Source: Litorimonas sp049647245
Lineage (GTDB): Bacteria > Pseudomonadota > Alphaproteobacteria > Caulobacterales > Maricaulaceae
Assembly (NCBI GenBank): GCA_049647245.1
Contig: JBARXH010000211.1
Location: forward strand, 1-6,113
Length of the DNA stretch: 6,113 nucleotides
Direction of reading: 5' to 3'
The first letter of the stretch is position 1; each line of letters begins with the position of its first letter. The notes under the pieces are model-generated. The model saw nothing but the letters and a program-made list of their open reading frames with translations, searched no databases and was not told the DNA's origin. A program made the position numbers and the translations under genes. This document shows, piece after piece, positions 1-5,851 of the stretch.

Positions 1-1536
1 CTGCGCAGCTCGGCCGGGTTCGGCGGGCTGAGCCAGGACGAGCGGCTGACCTACGAGATGATGGGCTTCATGCTGGAGCAGAACCAGCGCCTGCGCCCGT
101 TCGACGAGTCGCGCGTGCCCTTCACCAACGATTCCGGCTTCTTCAACCAGATGAGCTACGTGTCCCGCCAGACCCGGTTCGAGCGTCCCGGCGACTACGA
201 AGCCTATGCCGCGCGCCTGACGCAACTGCCGCGCTGGTTCGCCCAGCACCGGGAGAACATGGCTCGCGGGATCGAGGAGGCGTTCACGGCAAGCTCGGAC
301 ATCATGCCGGGCATCGTCGAGATGGTGCGCACGCTGGCCGAAACGCCGGCCGAGGACCACCCGCTCTTCGCGCCGTTCCGCGACATGAACCCGTCGATCG
401 GCGCGGACGATGCGCCGCGCCTTCGCGCGCTCGGCCTGGCGGCGGTGAACACGTCCGTGCTGCCCGCCTACCGGGAGCTGCTGGGCTTTCTCGAAGAGGA
501 CTACGTCCCCGCCGCCCGTGCGCAGGTCGGCGTCGGTTCCACCGAAGAGGGCCGCGACTATTACCGCGCGCTGGTGCGCAATTTCACCACGCTCGACATG
601 ACCCCGGACGAGGTGCACGCGCTGGGCCTGAGCGAGGTCGCACGCATCCGCGGCGAGATGGACACGGTCATCGCGCAGACCGGCTTCGAGGGCAGCTTCG
701 CGGCGTTCGTCGAATATCTGCGCACCGATCCGAAATTCTACGCCAAGACCGAACAGGAGCTGCTGGAACGCGCCGCCTGGCTGTCCAAGTGGCTGGACGG
801 CAAGATGCCGGAATATTTCGGGACGCTGCCCCGCCTGCCCTATGGCGTCATCAAGGTGCCGGACGAGATCGCGCCCAACTACACGACGGGCCGCTACTGG
901 TCGGGATCACCGGAAGCGGGACGGGCGGGCAACTATGTGGTCAACACCTACGACCTGCCGCAGCGCCCGCTCTACAACCTGCCGGCCCTGACCGCGCACG
1001 AGGGCGTGCCGGGCCACCACCACCAGATCGCCCTGGCGCAGGAGATCGAGGACATTCCGGACTTCCGCAAGTCGCTCTACGCCACGGCCTTCGGCGAAGG
1101 CTGGGGCCTGTATTCCGAGAAGCTGGCGGGCGAGATGGGTCTTTACCAGACGCCCTACGAGAAGTTCGGGCAGCTGACCTACGAGATGTGGCGCGCCTGC
1201 CGCCTGGTCGTGGACACGGGGATGCACTGGAAGGGCTGGACGCGGGACCAGGCGGAGGCCTGCTTCCTGGAAAACTCGGCCCTGTCGCGCAGCAATATCC
1301 GCACCGAAGTGGACCGGTATATCAGCTGGCCGGGACAGGCGCTGGCCTACAAGGTCGGCGAACAGAAAATCCTGGAACTGCGGGAGAAGGCGCGCAACGC
1401 GCTCGGCGAGGACTTCGACATCCGCGAGTTCCACGACGCCGTGCTGCTGAACGGCAGCATGCCGCTCTCCCTGCTGGAGCGCCAGATCGACCGCTACATC
1501 GCGCAGACCCGACGCGCGGCCATGCAGGGCGAGTAA
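1..1536 (+). CDS. DUF885-family putative zinc metallopeptidase, 5' end outside window
   Basis: The frame is open from base 1 and ends at TAA 1534-1536, giving 511 residues of a protein whose N-terminus lies upstream; the ATGs at 58 and 61 are internal. DUF885 proteins are usually near 580-620 residues with a secretion signal, so roughly 70-100 residues are probably missing. Seen directly: HEGVPGHHHQ at codons 333-342, a variant of the family's HExxPGHH motif, and FGEGWGLYSE starting at codon 364, the second conserved family motif that likely supplies another metal ligand or catalytic glutamate. Upstream segments (VHALGLSEVARI, GTLPRLPYGV) are also family-typical. The family is regarded as metallopeptidase-like and often periplasmic or exported; the substrate is unknown. 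No frameshift or missing key residue is seen. It runs convergently into the minus-strand gene at 1696-2559. Family assignment is secure; peptidase activity is inferred. Confidence 0.9.
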   Translation: MRSSAGFGGLSQDERLTYEMMGFMLEQNQRLRPFDESRVPFTNDSGFFNQMSYVSRQTRFERPGDYEAYAARLTQLPRWFAQHRENMARGIEEAFTASSDIMPGIVEMVRTLAETPAEDHPLFAPFRDMNPSIGADDAPRLRALGLAAVNTSVLPAYRELLGFLEEDYVPAARAQVGVGSTEEGRDYYRALVRNFTTLDMTPDEVHALGLSEVARIRGEMDTVIAQTGFEGSFAAFVEYLRTDPKFYAKTEQELLERAAWLSKWLDGKMPEYFGTLPRLPYGVIKVPDEIAPNYTTGRYWSGSPEAGRAGNYVVNTYDLPQRPLYNLPALTAHEGVPGHHHQIALAQEIEDIPDFRKSLYATAFGEGWGLYSEKLAGEMGLYQTPYEKFGQLTYEMWRACRLVVDTGMHWKGWTRDQAEACFLENSALSRSNIRTEVDRYISWPGQALAYKVGEQKILELREKARNALGEDFDIREFHDAVLLNGSMPLSLLERQIDRYIAQTRRAAMQGE

Positions 1537-1599
1537 GGGCTGCCCCCTCTGGGCGGACTGCCGGGGCCTACCAGCGGCCCCCACACGGACCGGCGCGGG

Positions 1600-1633
1600 A
1601 AAACACGAAAAACCGCTGGCTAGCCAGCGGTTT
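1600..1633 (-). terminator. Intrinsic terminator of the 1696-2559 lipoprotein gene, possibly bidirectional
   Basis: A perfect 24-base palindrome spans 1610-1633; it folds as a 10-bp stem (core CCGCTGG/CCAGCGG) with a CTAG loop. Read on the minus strand it is followed by TTTTT, CGTG, then TTTT, the normal form of a Rho-independent terminator for the gene ending at 1696. On the plus strand only three T follow the stem, so termination of the peptidase gene ending at 1536 would be weaker. It lies between two convergent genes, the usual place for a shared terminator. Confidence 0.85.
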
Positions 1634-1695
1634 CCGGTGTGAGACGAAATGTGCCGCCTTCCGGAAAAGACCTGGAAGCGGCGGTGTTCGCGCGA

Positions 1696-2559
1696 CTAGA
1701 AGCGGAAGCGACCGCGCAGCATGACCGGAACGGACAGGCGTGCGCCGGCGTCGTTGACGCCCTCCAGGTCACCGCCCGCAATGGTCGCGAGATTGGTGTT
1801 GTCCCGGTCGGGACGGCCGACATAGCGCAGGCCGGTTTCGATGCCGAGCGTGGTGCGTTCCGCGACAGGCGTTTCGAAGCCGATCAGACCGGCAGCCGAC
1901 GGGATCCAGCCGCCATCGTAGAGAGCGAAGGCACCGGGTACGGCTACACCACCCAGCTCGGCGTCGTTGAGCGTAATGTCGTCCACGCGGGTCGCACCGA
2001 CGCGGGCTTCCACGTAGGGACGCACGGAGCGCACGACCGGAACCGGGCTCGGCGCGAAGTAGCGGCGAACGCCCAGCTCGACACCGCGGGCTTCGTAGTC
2101 GGACAGCGTGCCCGTCAGGCTCTGACCGCCGATCGTGCCGAAGTTGACTTCGCCTGCGCTGTTGGAGTCCTCGATGAAACCCATGGCCGTGATCTTGGTG
2201 ACCGGGTCGAGCGCATAGGAGAGACCCGCTTCGGCGCGGCGTCCCACTTCGTAGGCTTCGCTGAAGTCCACGTCGCGGAGCGAGTCGCCCGCGCCCAGGC
2301 CAGCGGCGTTGGTGCCTTCGAAAATGGTGCTGCCCGTGTTCACGGACAGGCCGATGCCGCCTTCGACATTGATGCGCGACAGGCAGCGGCCCTGGCCGAC
2401 GACGGCGTGCGACGGGGCGCAGGCCGAACCGGCATTGGCGTATCCGCCTCCGTAAACCGGAGCGGGCTGATACCCTTGATAGGAGCTGTGCCCCCCAATT
2501 CCCAAGAAGGAGCAGCCCGACAGCGAAATGGCGGCGGCCCCCAGAAGCAGTTTGCGCAT
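1696..2559 (-). CDS. Lipoprotein with C-terminal outer-membrane beta-barrel-like domain (paralog 1, short linker)
   Basis: The product is 287 residues, stop TAG at 1696-1698. The N-terminus MRKLLLGAAAISLSGC is a short lipoprotein signal with lipobox LSGC, modified Cys16, then Ser-Phe; no Asp at +2, so Lol sorting to the outer membrane is expected. A Gly/Tyr/Pro-rich linker (residues 17-60) holds Cys47 and Cys59. From about residue 62 there are alternating amphipathic strands to the end, including SDYEARGVELGVRRYF (153-168), RPYVEARVGATR (180-191), GWIPSAAGLIGFETPV (217-232), LGIETGLRY (238-246) and the terminal strand RLSVPVMLRGRFRF ending in Phe, as in substrates of the BAM machinery. Start choice: ATG 2559 places the lipobox Cys at residue 16, as in both paralogs, with AGGG nine bases upstream; ATG 2568 (MKTMRKLL) is a close alternative. 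A GTG at 2595 lacks a ribosome site and would put charged residues before the signal. Function unknown; the paralogy to the next two genes is clear. Confidence 0.85.
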   Translation of the reverse strand: MRKLLLGAAAISLSGCSFLGIGGHSSYQGYQPAPVYGGGYANAGSACAPSHAVVGQGRCLSRINVEGGIGLSVNTGSTIFEGTNAAGLGAGDSLRDVDFSEAYEVGRRAEAGLSYALDPVTKITAMGFIEDSNSAGEVNFGTIGGQSLTGTLSDYEARGVELGVRRYFAPSPVPVVRSVRPYVEARVGATRVDDITLNDAELGGVAVPGAFALYDGGWIPSAAGLIGFETPVAERTTLGIETGLRYVGRPDRDNTNLATIAGGDLEGVNDAGARLSVPVMLRGRFRF

Positions 2560-2709
2560 AGTCTTCATCCCTGATCCGCAGTCCCGGAACGGCACTATGC
2601 CGAGGGAACGCTGGTCTCACGGGGTCCGACCTTGCAACGGGTGTGCCAGAACCTGTCCGGCCGCGGGAAATCCGGCGAAAAACGGCTTCGCCCTTGCGCA
2701 TGAGCCAGC
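2560..2709 (-). promoter_or_regulatory. Upstream region of paralog 1, presumed promoter, no clear boxes
   Basis: This spacer lies between the terminator of the middle paralog and the start of the 1696-2559 gene. It must hold that gene's promoter if the terminator works. It has none of the TTAA boxes present upstream of the other two paralogs. A small inverted repeat, GGCGAA at 2674-2679 and TTCGCC at 2687-2692, is visible without a T-tract. I could not pick a convincing -35/-10 pair; TTGCAA on the minus strand around 2632-2637 is only a weak candidate for a -35. Confidence 0.35.
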
Positions 2710-2739
2710 AAAAAGCCCGCGCAACCGGGTTGCGCGGGC
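2710..2739 (-). terminator. Intrinsic terminator of the 2772-4160 lipoprotein gene
   Basis: A 10-bp inverted repeat, GCCCGCGCAA at 2715-2724 and its complement at 2730-2739, with a five-base loop, is followed on the minus strand by TTTTT (2710-2714). It begins 33 bases after the stop codon of the middle paralog and lies about 150 bases before the start of the next one, so the two are probably transcribed separately. Confidence 0.88.
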
Positions 2740-2771
2740 CTTGATGGGAGGCGGTTCTGGCGAAAGAACGC

Positions 2772-4160
2772 CTAGAAGGACAGGCGTCCGCGCAAGGCGA
2801 CCGGGATGGTCACGCGGTCTTCGGACGGGGCGGCCGTCTGCATGTTGTCGCGCCAGCGGATGCCGGTCTCCACCCCCAGGGCGGCCCTCGGACCGACCGG
2901 GATTTCCGCGCCCAGCGTGGCGGCGGCCGTCGGGCTCCAACCCGACTCCACGAAAGTGCGGGAGCCGTAGACCGCGCCCGTGTCGGCGTAGGTCTGGACG
3001 AACTCGACCTCGTTGTTGTGGGCGATCCCGGCACTCACTCCCAGATAGGGGCGCAGACCCAGCGGATGGCCGTAATACTGGCGCAGCCCCGCTTCGATCG
3101 TCGTGGTTTCAAGGTCGGAGAAGGTGCCGTCCAGCGCCCGCGGCGCCGTCCCGGCATCCGGGGTGAAGACCTGGTTGGTCCAGCTACCGGTTTCCACGGT
3201 GGTGTAGTCCTCCACCGTCTGGCCTTCGGCGCGGCTGGCGGATACGGAGCCGATGGCCGTCAGGCTGGGCGACAGGTCGTAGGTGAGCGCCCCGCCCAGG
3301 GTCTTGGTCTGGCCGAACGCATCGTCATAGCCGATCTCGTCGATGGAGCCGACGCGGATGCCGATCGTATAGTCGCCGTCCGGCGGACCTTCGGATTTCT
3401 TGGTGAAGATCTTGCCGCCCGTATCGAACTCCGTGCCGCCGAAGACTTCCACGCCGAACGGCATGGCCCCGCCGACATTGACCGACCCGCCGCCGCAGCA
3501 AGGCGAGTTGGCCGGGAGCGGAACCGGATAGGGCGACGCATAGGGTTGCGGCACGTAGATCGGCGCGCCGACCACGGTCTGCACACCCGGTGCGGCGAAA
3601 GTCCCGCCTGCGGACTGCATGGACAAAGCGGAGCCGAACGGCGCGGAGCCGCCCAGTGTCGTGGCGCCCTGTGCGGCGTAGCCCTGAGCGGCAAAGCCCT
3701 GCCCGGCGACCCCCTGGCTGGCAAACCCTTGGCCTGCGAAACCCTGCGCAGCGAAGCCTTGTCCGGCCATGGCCGGTGCGGCGGCCATTTGCCCGCCCGC
3801 ATAGCCTTGAGCGGCATAACCTTGGGCAGCGTAGCCTTGGGCGCCATATCCTTGAGCGTAGTTCACGAAGCCCGGCGTGGCCCCGGCACCAGCGCCGACA
3901 CCGCCATTATATCCCGTCACGCCCGCAAAGCCTGTCGCGCCCGACTGCAGGCCGTAGCCCACCGGGCCGCATGGCCCCTGCGCGTAGCCATAGCCGGCCT
4001 GTCCGTAACCGGCATGGCCATATCCCGCATGAGCGTAGCCGCCCGTTGCGACCGGAGCGCATCCGACCTGTTGGGCGTATTTGGGCGTGGAATAAGATCC
4101 GCCCAGCCACGAACAGCCTGTGAGCGCGGCGGCGGAAACGGCGAGAACTGCGAACCGCAT
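2772..4160 (-). CDS. Lipoprotein with long Gly/Tyr/Gln/Ala repeat linker and C-terminal beta-barrel-like domain (paralog 2)
   Basis: The product is 462 residues. Start ATG 4158-4160 has a full AGGAGG (4168-4173) seven bases upstream. MRFAVLAVSAAALTGC is a lipoprotein signal with lipobox LTGC, Cys16 and then Ser-Trp, predicting outer-membrane sorting. Residues 17-229 form a low-complexity linker: GYGHAG-type repeats (41-60), a five-residue AQGYA/GQGFA repeat array (about 101-165) and a Pro/Tyr-rich stretch (199-218), with Cys34, Cys64 and a Cys-Cys at 221-222. From about 230 the barrel-like domain follows, matching paralog 1 in order: TLGGALTYDLSPSLTAIGSV (287-306), FSDLETTTIEAGLRQYY (347-363), RPYLGVSAGIA (370-380), GWSPTAAATLGAEIPV (407-422), LGVETGIRW (428-436) and the last strand VTIPVALRGRLSF with terminal Phe. 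The linker may span the periplasm or be exposed outside. A cell-surface structural role is possible; the function is not known. Confidence 0.87.
   Translation of the reverse strand: MRFAVLAVSAAALTGCSWLGGSYSTPKYAQQVGCAPVATGGYAHAGYGHAGYGQAGYGYAQGPCGPVGYGLQSGATGFAGVTGYNGGVGAGAGATPGFVNYAQGYGAQGYAAQGYAAQGYAGGQMAAAPAMAGQGFAAQGFAGQGFASQGVAGQGFAAQGYAAQGATTLGGSAPFGSALSMQSAGGTFAAPGVQTVVGAPIYVPQPYASPYPVPLPANSPCCGGGSVNVGGAMPFGVEVFGGTEFDTGGKIFTKKSEGPPDGDYTIGIRVGSIDEIGYDDAFGQTKTLGGALTYDLSPSLTAIGSVSASRAEGQTVEDYTTVETGSWTNQVFTPDAGTAPRALDGTFSDLETTTIEAGLRQYYGHPLGLRPYLGVSAGIAHNNEVEFVQTYADTGAVYGSRTFVESGWSPTAAATLGAEIPVGPRAALGVETGIRWRDNMQTAAPSEDRVTIPVALRGRLSF
3666..3860 (-). repeat. Degenerate 15-base tandem repeat encoding A-Q-G-[YF]-A units
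   Basis: Within the middle paralog about eleven copies of a five-residue unit (AQGYA, AQGFA, GQGFA, SQGVA) lie in two blocks at residues 101-121 and 132-165, split by a Met/Ala/Pro interval. At DNA level the 15-base period is visible but copies differ at many bases, mostly through codon third positions, so the array is old or selected at protein level. Gly/Gln/aromatic repeats of this kind are typical of disordered, self-associating or elastic segments; which applies here is not known. Confidence 0.85.
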
Positions 4161-4167
4161 GGGCGGG

Positions 4168-4173
4168 CCTCCT
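4168..4173 (-). promoter_or_regulatory. Strong ribosome binding site AGGAGG of paralog 2
   Basis: CCTCCT on the plus strand reads AGGAGG on the coding strand, with seven bases before ATG 4160. It is the best Shine-Dalgarno sequence in the window and fixes the start of the 462-residue lipoprotein. Its two paralogs have weaker sites. Confidence 0.85.
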
Positions 4174-4227
4174 ACGAAACGTCCGGCCGGCTCCTGGCGT
4201 CGGTCGGCCTGTGTCTTGAGGAGAGCG

Positions 4228-4246
4228 TTAACCCTGTCAGGCTTAA
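4228..4246. promoter_or_regulatory. Paired TTAA boxes upstream of paralog 2, possible CtrA-like site
   Basis: TTAA occurs at 4228-4231 (in GTTAACCC) and 4243-4246 (in CTTAAG), 11 bases apart, 68 to 86 bases upstream of ATG 4160. A further TTAA is at 4276-4279. The classic CtrA site is TTAA-N7-TTAA, so the spacing is not canonical. The region 4161-4310 is clearly more AT-rich than the genes around it, consistent with a promoter. Assignment to CtrA is an inference. Confidence 0.35.
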
Positions 4247-4265
4247 GAAAACGTATTCAAACCCC

Positions 4266-4289
4266 CAACAAACCCTTAACAATCAAGGG
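4266..4289 (-). terminator. Weak candidate terminator after paralog 3
   Basis: CCCTT (4273-4277) and AAGGG (4285-4289) form a five-bp stem with a seven-base loop; on the minus strand it is followed by TTTGTTG. It starts 22 bases after the stop of the 4311-5687 gene. The stem is short and the T-tract broken, so partial read-through into paralog 2 is likely if it works at all. Confidence 0.35.
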
Positions 4290-4310
4290 AATGTGGTCGC
4301 AGGGCCGTCG

Positions 4311-5687
4311 CTAGAAGTTGAAGCTGCCGCGCAGGGTCAGAGGCACGGAAAGGCGGACGTCGCTCTTCTCGCCATTGGAGAGGTCGCGGCCGCCCTGATA
4401 TTTCAGGCCCGTCTCCAGAGCCAGTGCCGTCCCCGGGGTTACCTGCCATTCCACACCGGCCTGCAGACCGCCGTTCAGAACCCACTGCGCATCGTAGAGG
4501 TCCTGACGCGTCACGCCCGGAGTGAGAGGATCGTTGTCGAGGTCGAAGCCTTGGGGAACGTCGAGATCGTAATACTCGTTCTCCTCTTCCTCGAAGGGCG
4601 ACTCGTAGCTGAGCTGGCGCTGGTCCAGCGTGTAGCTCGCTGCGTTGTAGTGCGAAGCTCCTGCGGATACGCCGAAGAAGGGCGTGATGGTCTGGCCGGT
4701 GCGGGTGCCCGCGATCGGCTTCGTGTAGAACCGGCCACCCGCTTCGAGGTCCAGACGCTCGAGGTCGCTGAAATCGTAGCTGATTTCGGAGATCAACTGC
4801 TCCGTGATGAAGGCCGTGTTGGTGGACGTCCCCGTCGAAACGTTGGATGTCGTCCCCGTCACGGGGTCGGTGACATCCGCGAACGTCTCTACGGTCGTTT
4901 GCTCGAAGACCGTTCCCTCGATGGTCGCAGCCCCACCGCTCGTGCCTTCGGCGCGCGTATAGCCCACCCGGCCGAACAGGATCATGCTGTCCGACACCAA
5001 CCACTCGCCGCCGAAACCGATAGAGGCCGGCGCGGACCAGGCGTCACTGAACGAAACGCTCGGTTGGCTCAGCGTATCCCAAGGGTCCGGCGTGTTCTGC
5101 AGACGCGAATTCACGTAATATAGCGTATCCGTCGTTTGCCCATCTCCCCGCGTGCCTTCCGACCGCCCTTCCTGGAAGACAGCCGGATCGTACCCAGCGA
5201 AAGGCGAGGTCGGAAATACGGAATTGTCGATCAGGTCGCCGTCGGATGCGGGTTCAACGCTGAGGTCCAGCGATGCCCGGAACCGTGGACGGCGTTTGAC
5301 CGGACCCGATCCGCCCTGGTGCAGGGCCGTGTGGGCGTTGCCGGAAGCATGGGTGCCGAACCCTCCCGTCGCCTGCTGGGGATGGGTGTATTGCGGCTGA
5401 CCGAACTGCGGCTTCTGCGGGAAGCCGCCCGGATGGGACGCCGGGCCGAACTGACCGGAGGCCTGGGCGCCGGGCTGGCCGTATCCGACCGTGACCTGCG
5501 ACGGGTGGCAGCCGCGCGGAACGGGCGCGCCGCGATAGGGCACGCGGCAACGGTCGACTGCGGCGGAAGACTTGAACTGTCCCGTTTTGGGACCGGAGAA
5601 CCAGTCCCCGAAGGCGGGCATCCCGCCCCCATTGTAGGAGCATGCGGACAGCATCGCCGCCGATAATGCCAGTCCTGCAAGACGCAT
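4311..5687 (-). CDS. Lipoprotein with Gln/Pro/His-rich linker and C-terminal beta-barrel-like domain (paralog 3)
   Basis: The product is 458 residues, stop TAG 4311-4313. MRLAGLALSAAMLSAC gives lipobox LSAC with Cys16 followed by Ser-Tyr. Residues 17-60 carry FGDWFSGPK and the cysteine pair Cys47/Cys60 (RCRVPYRGAPVPRGC); residues 61-130 are rich in Gly, Gln, Pro and His. The barrel-like domain starts near 133 and is the longest of the three, with extra loops: SIGFGGEWLVSDSMILFGRVGYTRAEG (222-248, given here in part of its length as aligned to the other paralogs), a Thr/Ser/Val-rich loop (254-293), FSDLERLDLEAGGRFY (306-321), TPFFGVSAGASHY (335-347), an acidic loop (366-391), ALALETGLKY (421-430) and RLSVPLTLRGSFNF with terminal Phe. 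Start: ATG 5687 has GGGGGA a few bases upstream and puts the lipobox at residue 16; in-frame ATG 5735 and TTG 5768 would place a hydrophilic charged leader before the signal and overlap the TTAA boxes. Function unknown. Confidence 0.86.
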   Translation of the reverse strand: MRLAGLALSAAMLSACSYNGGGMPAFGDWFSGPKTGQFKSSAAVDRCRVPYRGAPVPRGCHPSQVTVGYGQPGAQASGQFGPASHPGGFPQKPQFGQPQYTHPQQATGGFGTHASGNAHTALHQGGSGPVKRRPRFRASLDLSVEPASDGDLIDNSVFPTSPFAGYDPAVFQEGRSEGTRGDGQTTDTLYYVNSRLQNTPDPWDTLSQPSVSFSDAWSAPASIGFGGEWLVSDSMILFGRVGYTRAEGTSGGAATIEGTVFEQTTVETFADVTDPVTGTTSNVSTGTSTNTAFITEQLISEISYDFSDLERLDLEAGGRFYTKPIAGTRTGQTITPFFGVSAGASHYNAASYTLDQRQLSYESPFEEEENEYYDLDVPQGFDLDNDPLTPGVTRQDLYDAQWVLNGGLQAGVEWQVTPGTALALETGLKYQGGRDLSNGEKSDVRLSVPLTLRGSFNF

Positions 5688-5709
5688 GTCGTCCCCCGCA
5701 TGGTTGCGC

Positions 5710-5729
5710 GATTCACGGCGGACGGACTC
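5710..5729. promoter_or_regulatory. Two GANTC sites (CcrM-type methylation) upstream of paralog 3
   Basis: GATTC at 5710-5714 and GACTC at 5725-5729 lie 15 bases apart, 23 to 42 bases upstream of the lipoprotein start. GANTC is the target of the cell-cycle methyltransferase CcrM in many Alphaproteobacteria, and sites in promoters can make transcription depend on methylation state. The sites are seen; the regulatory role and the presence of CcrM in this organism are inferred. Confidence 0.4.
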
Positions 5730-5733
5730 CACC

Positions 5734-5741
5734 ATGGTTAA
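5734..5741 (-). promoter_or_regulatory. TTAACCAT octamer, CtrA-like half site
   Basis: On the minus strand the octamer TTAACCAT lies 47 bases before ATG 5687. It matches the short motif bound by the cell-cycle regulator CtrA in Caulobacter. It sits inside the palindrome GGTTAACC (5736-5743). No protein data support binding here. Confidence 0.4.
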
Positions 5742-5761
5742 CCGCTCATGCCCGGTCTTGC

Positions 5762-5777
5762 TTAACAAGCGGTTTAA
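5762..5777. promoter_or_regulatory. Second TTAA pair, near-CtrA spacing
   Basis: TTAA at 5762-5765 and 5774-5777 are separated by eight bases, one more than the canonical TTAA-N7-TTAA of CtrA. They lie 75-90 bases upstream of the lipoprotein start and also 75-90 bases upstream of the kinase start, so either gene could be the target. The first box is centred in a small inverted repeat CTTG...CAAG (5757-5769). Confidence 0.35.
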
Positions 5778-5851
5778 CGCTTCCAGCCGATCGCGCCTCT
5801 GCCCTCTCGCACCGCTTGACGCCCCCCGGCCCGGACGGGCATCGCGCCAAG

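Larger units (their letters stand above)
5688..5851. promoter_or_regulatory. Divergent intergenic region between paralog 3 and pyridoxal kinase gene
   Basis: These 164 bases must hold the promoters of both the minus-strand lipoprotein gene and the plus-strand kinase gene, unless the kinase is read from further away, which its orientation excludes. The left half contains TTAA boxes and GANTC sites (listed separately). The right half, about 5790-5851, is GC-rich and I see no clear promoter or strong ribosome site there. Confidence 0.6.

Noticed and set aside
789..1724. 311-codon frame overlapping the DUF885 gene on the same strand
   Set aside because: Pro/Gly/Arg-rich out-of-frame reading of a gene with strong family motifs; it runs through the terminator.
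1639..2574. 311-codon open frame on the plus strand, antisense to paralog 1
   Set aside because: It has shadow-frame composition with no domain or ribosome site. The opposite strand encodes a lipoprotein with clear paralogs.
2560..2595. GTG start at 2595 for paralog 1
   Set aside because: No ribosome site, and it puts MPFRDCGSG before the signal peptide. Starts at 2559 or 2568 give a normal lipoprotein signal.
3666..3860. 15-base repeat considered as a CRISPR-like or mobile repeat array
   Set aside because: There are no spacers, copies are in frame and diverged at codon level, and the period is five codons, so it is a protein repeat.
3018..5123. 701-codon open frame on the plus strand, antisense to paralogs 2 and 3
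   Set aside because: It crosses the intergenic region and both opposite genes, has no recognisable domain, and is Arg/Gly/Ala-rich as expected for an antisense frame in GC-rich DNA. The minus-strand frames have signal peptides, ribosome sites and mutual homology.
5688..5768. Upstream starts TTG 5768 and ATG 5735 for paralog 3
   Set aside because: They add 16-27 charged residues before a complete lipoprotein signal, lack a ribosome site and would cover the TTAA boxes.
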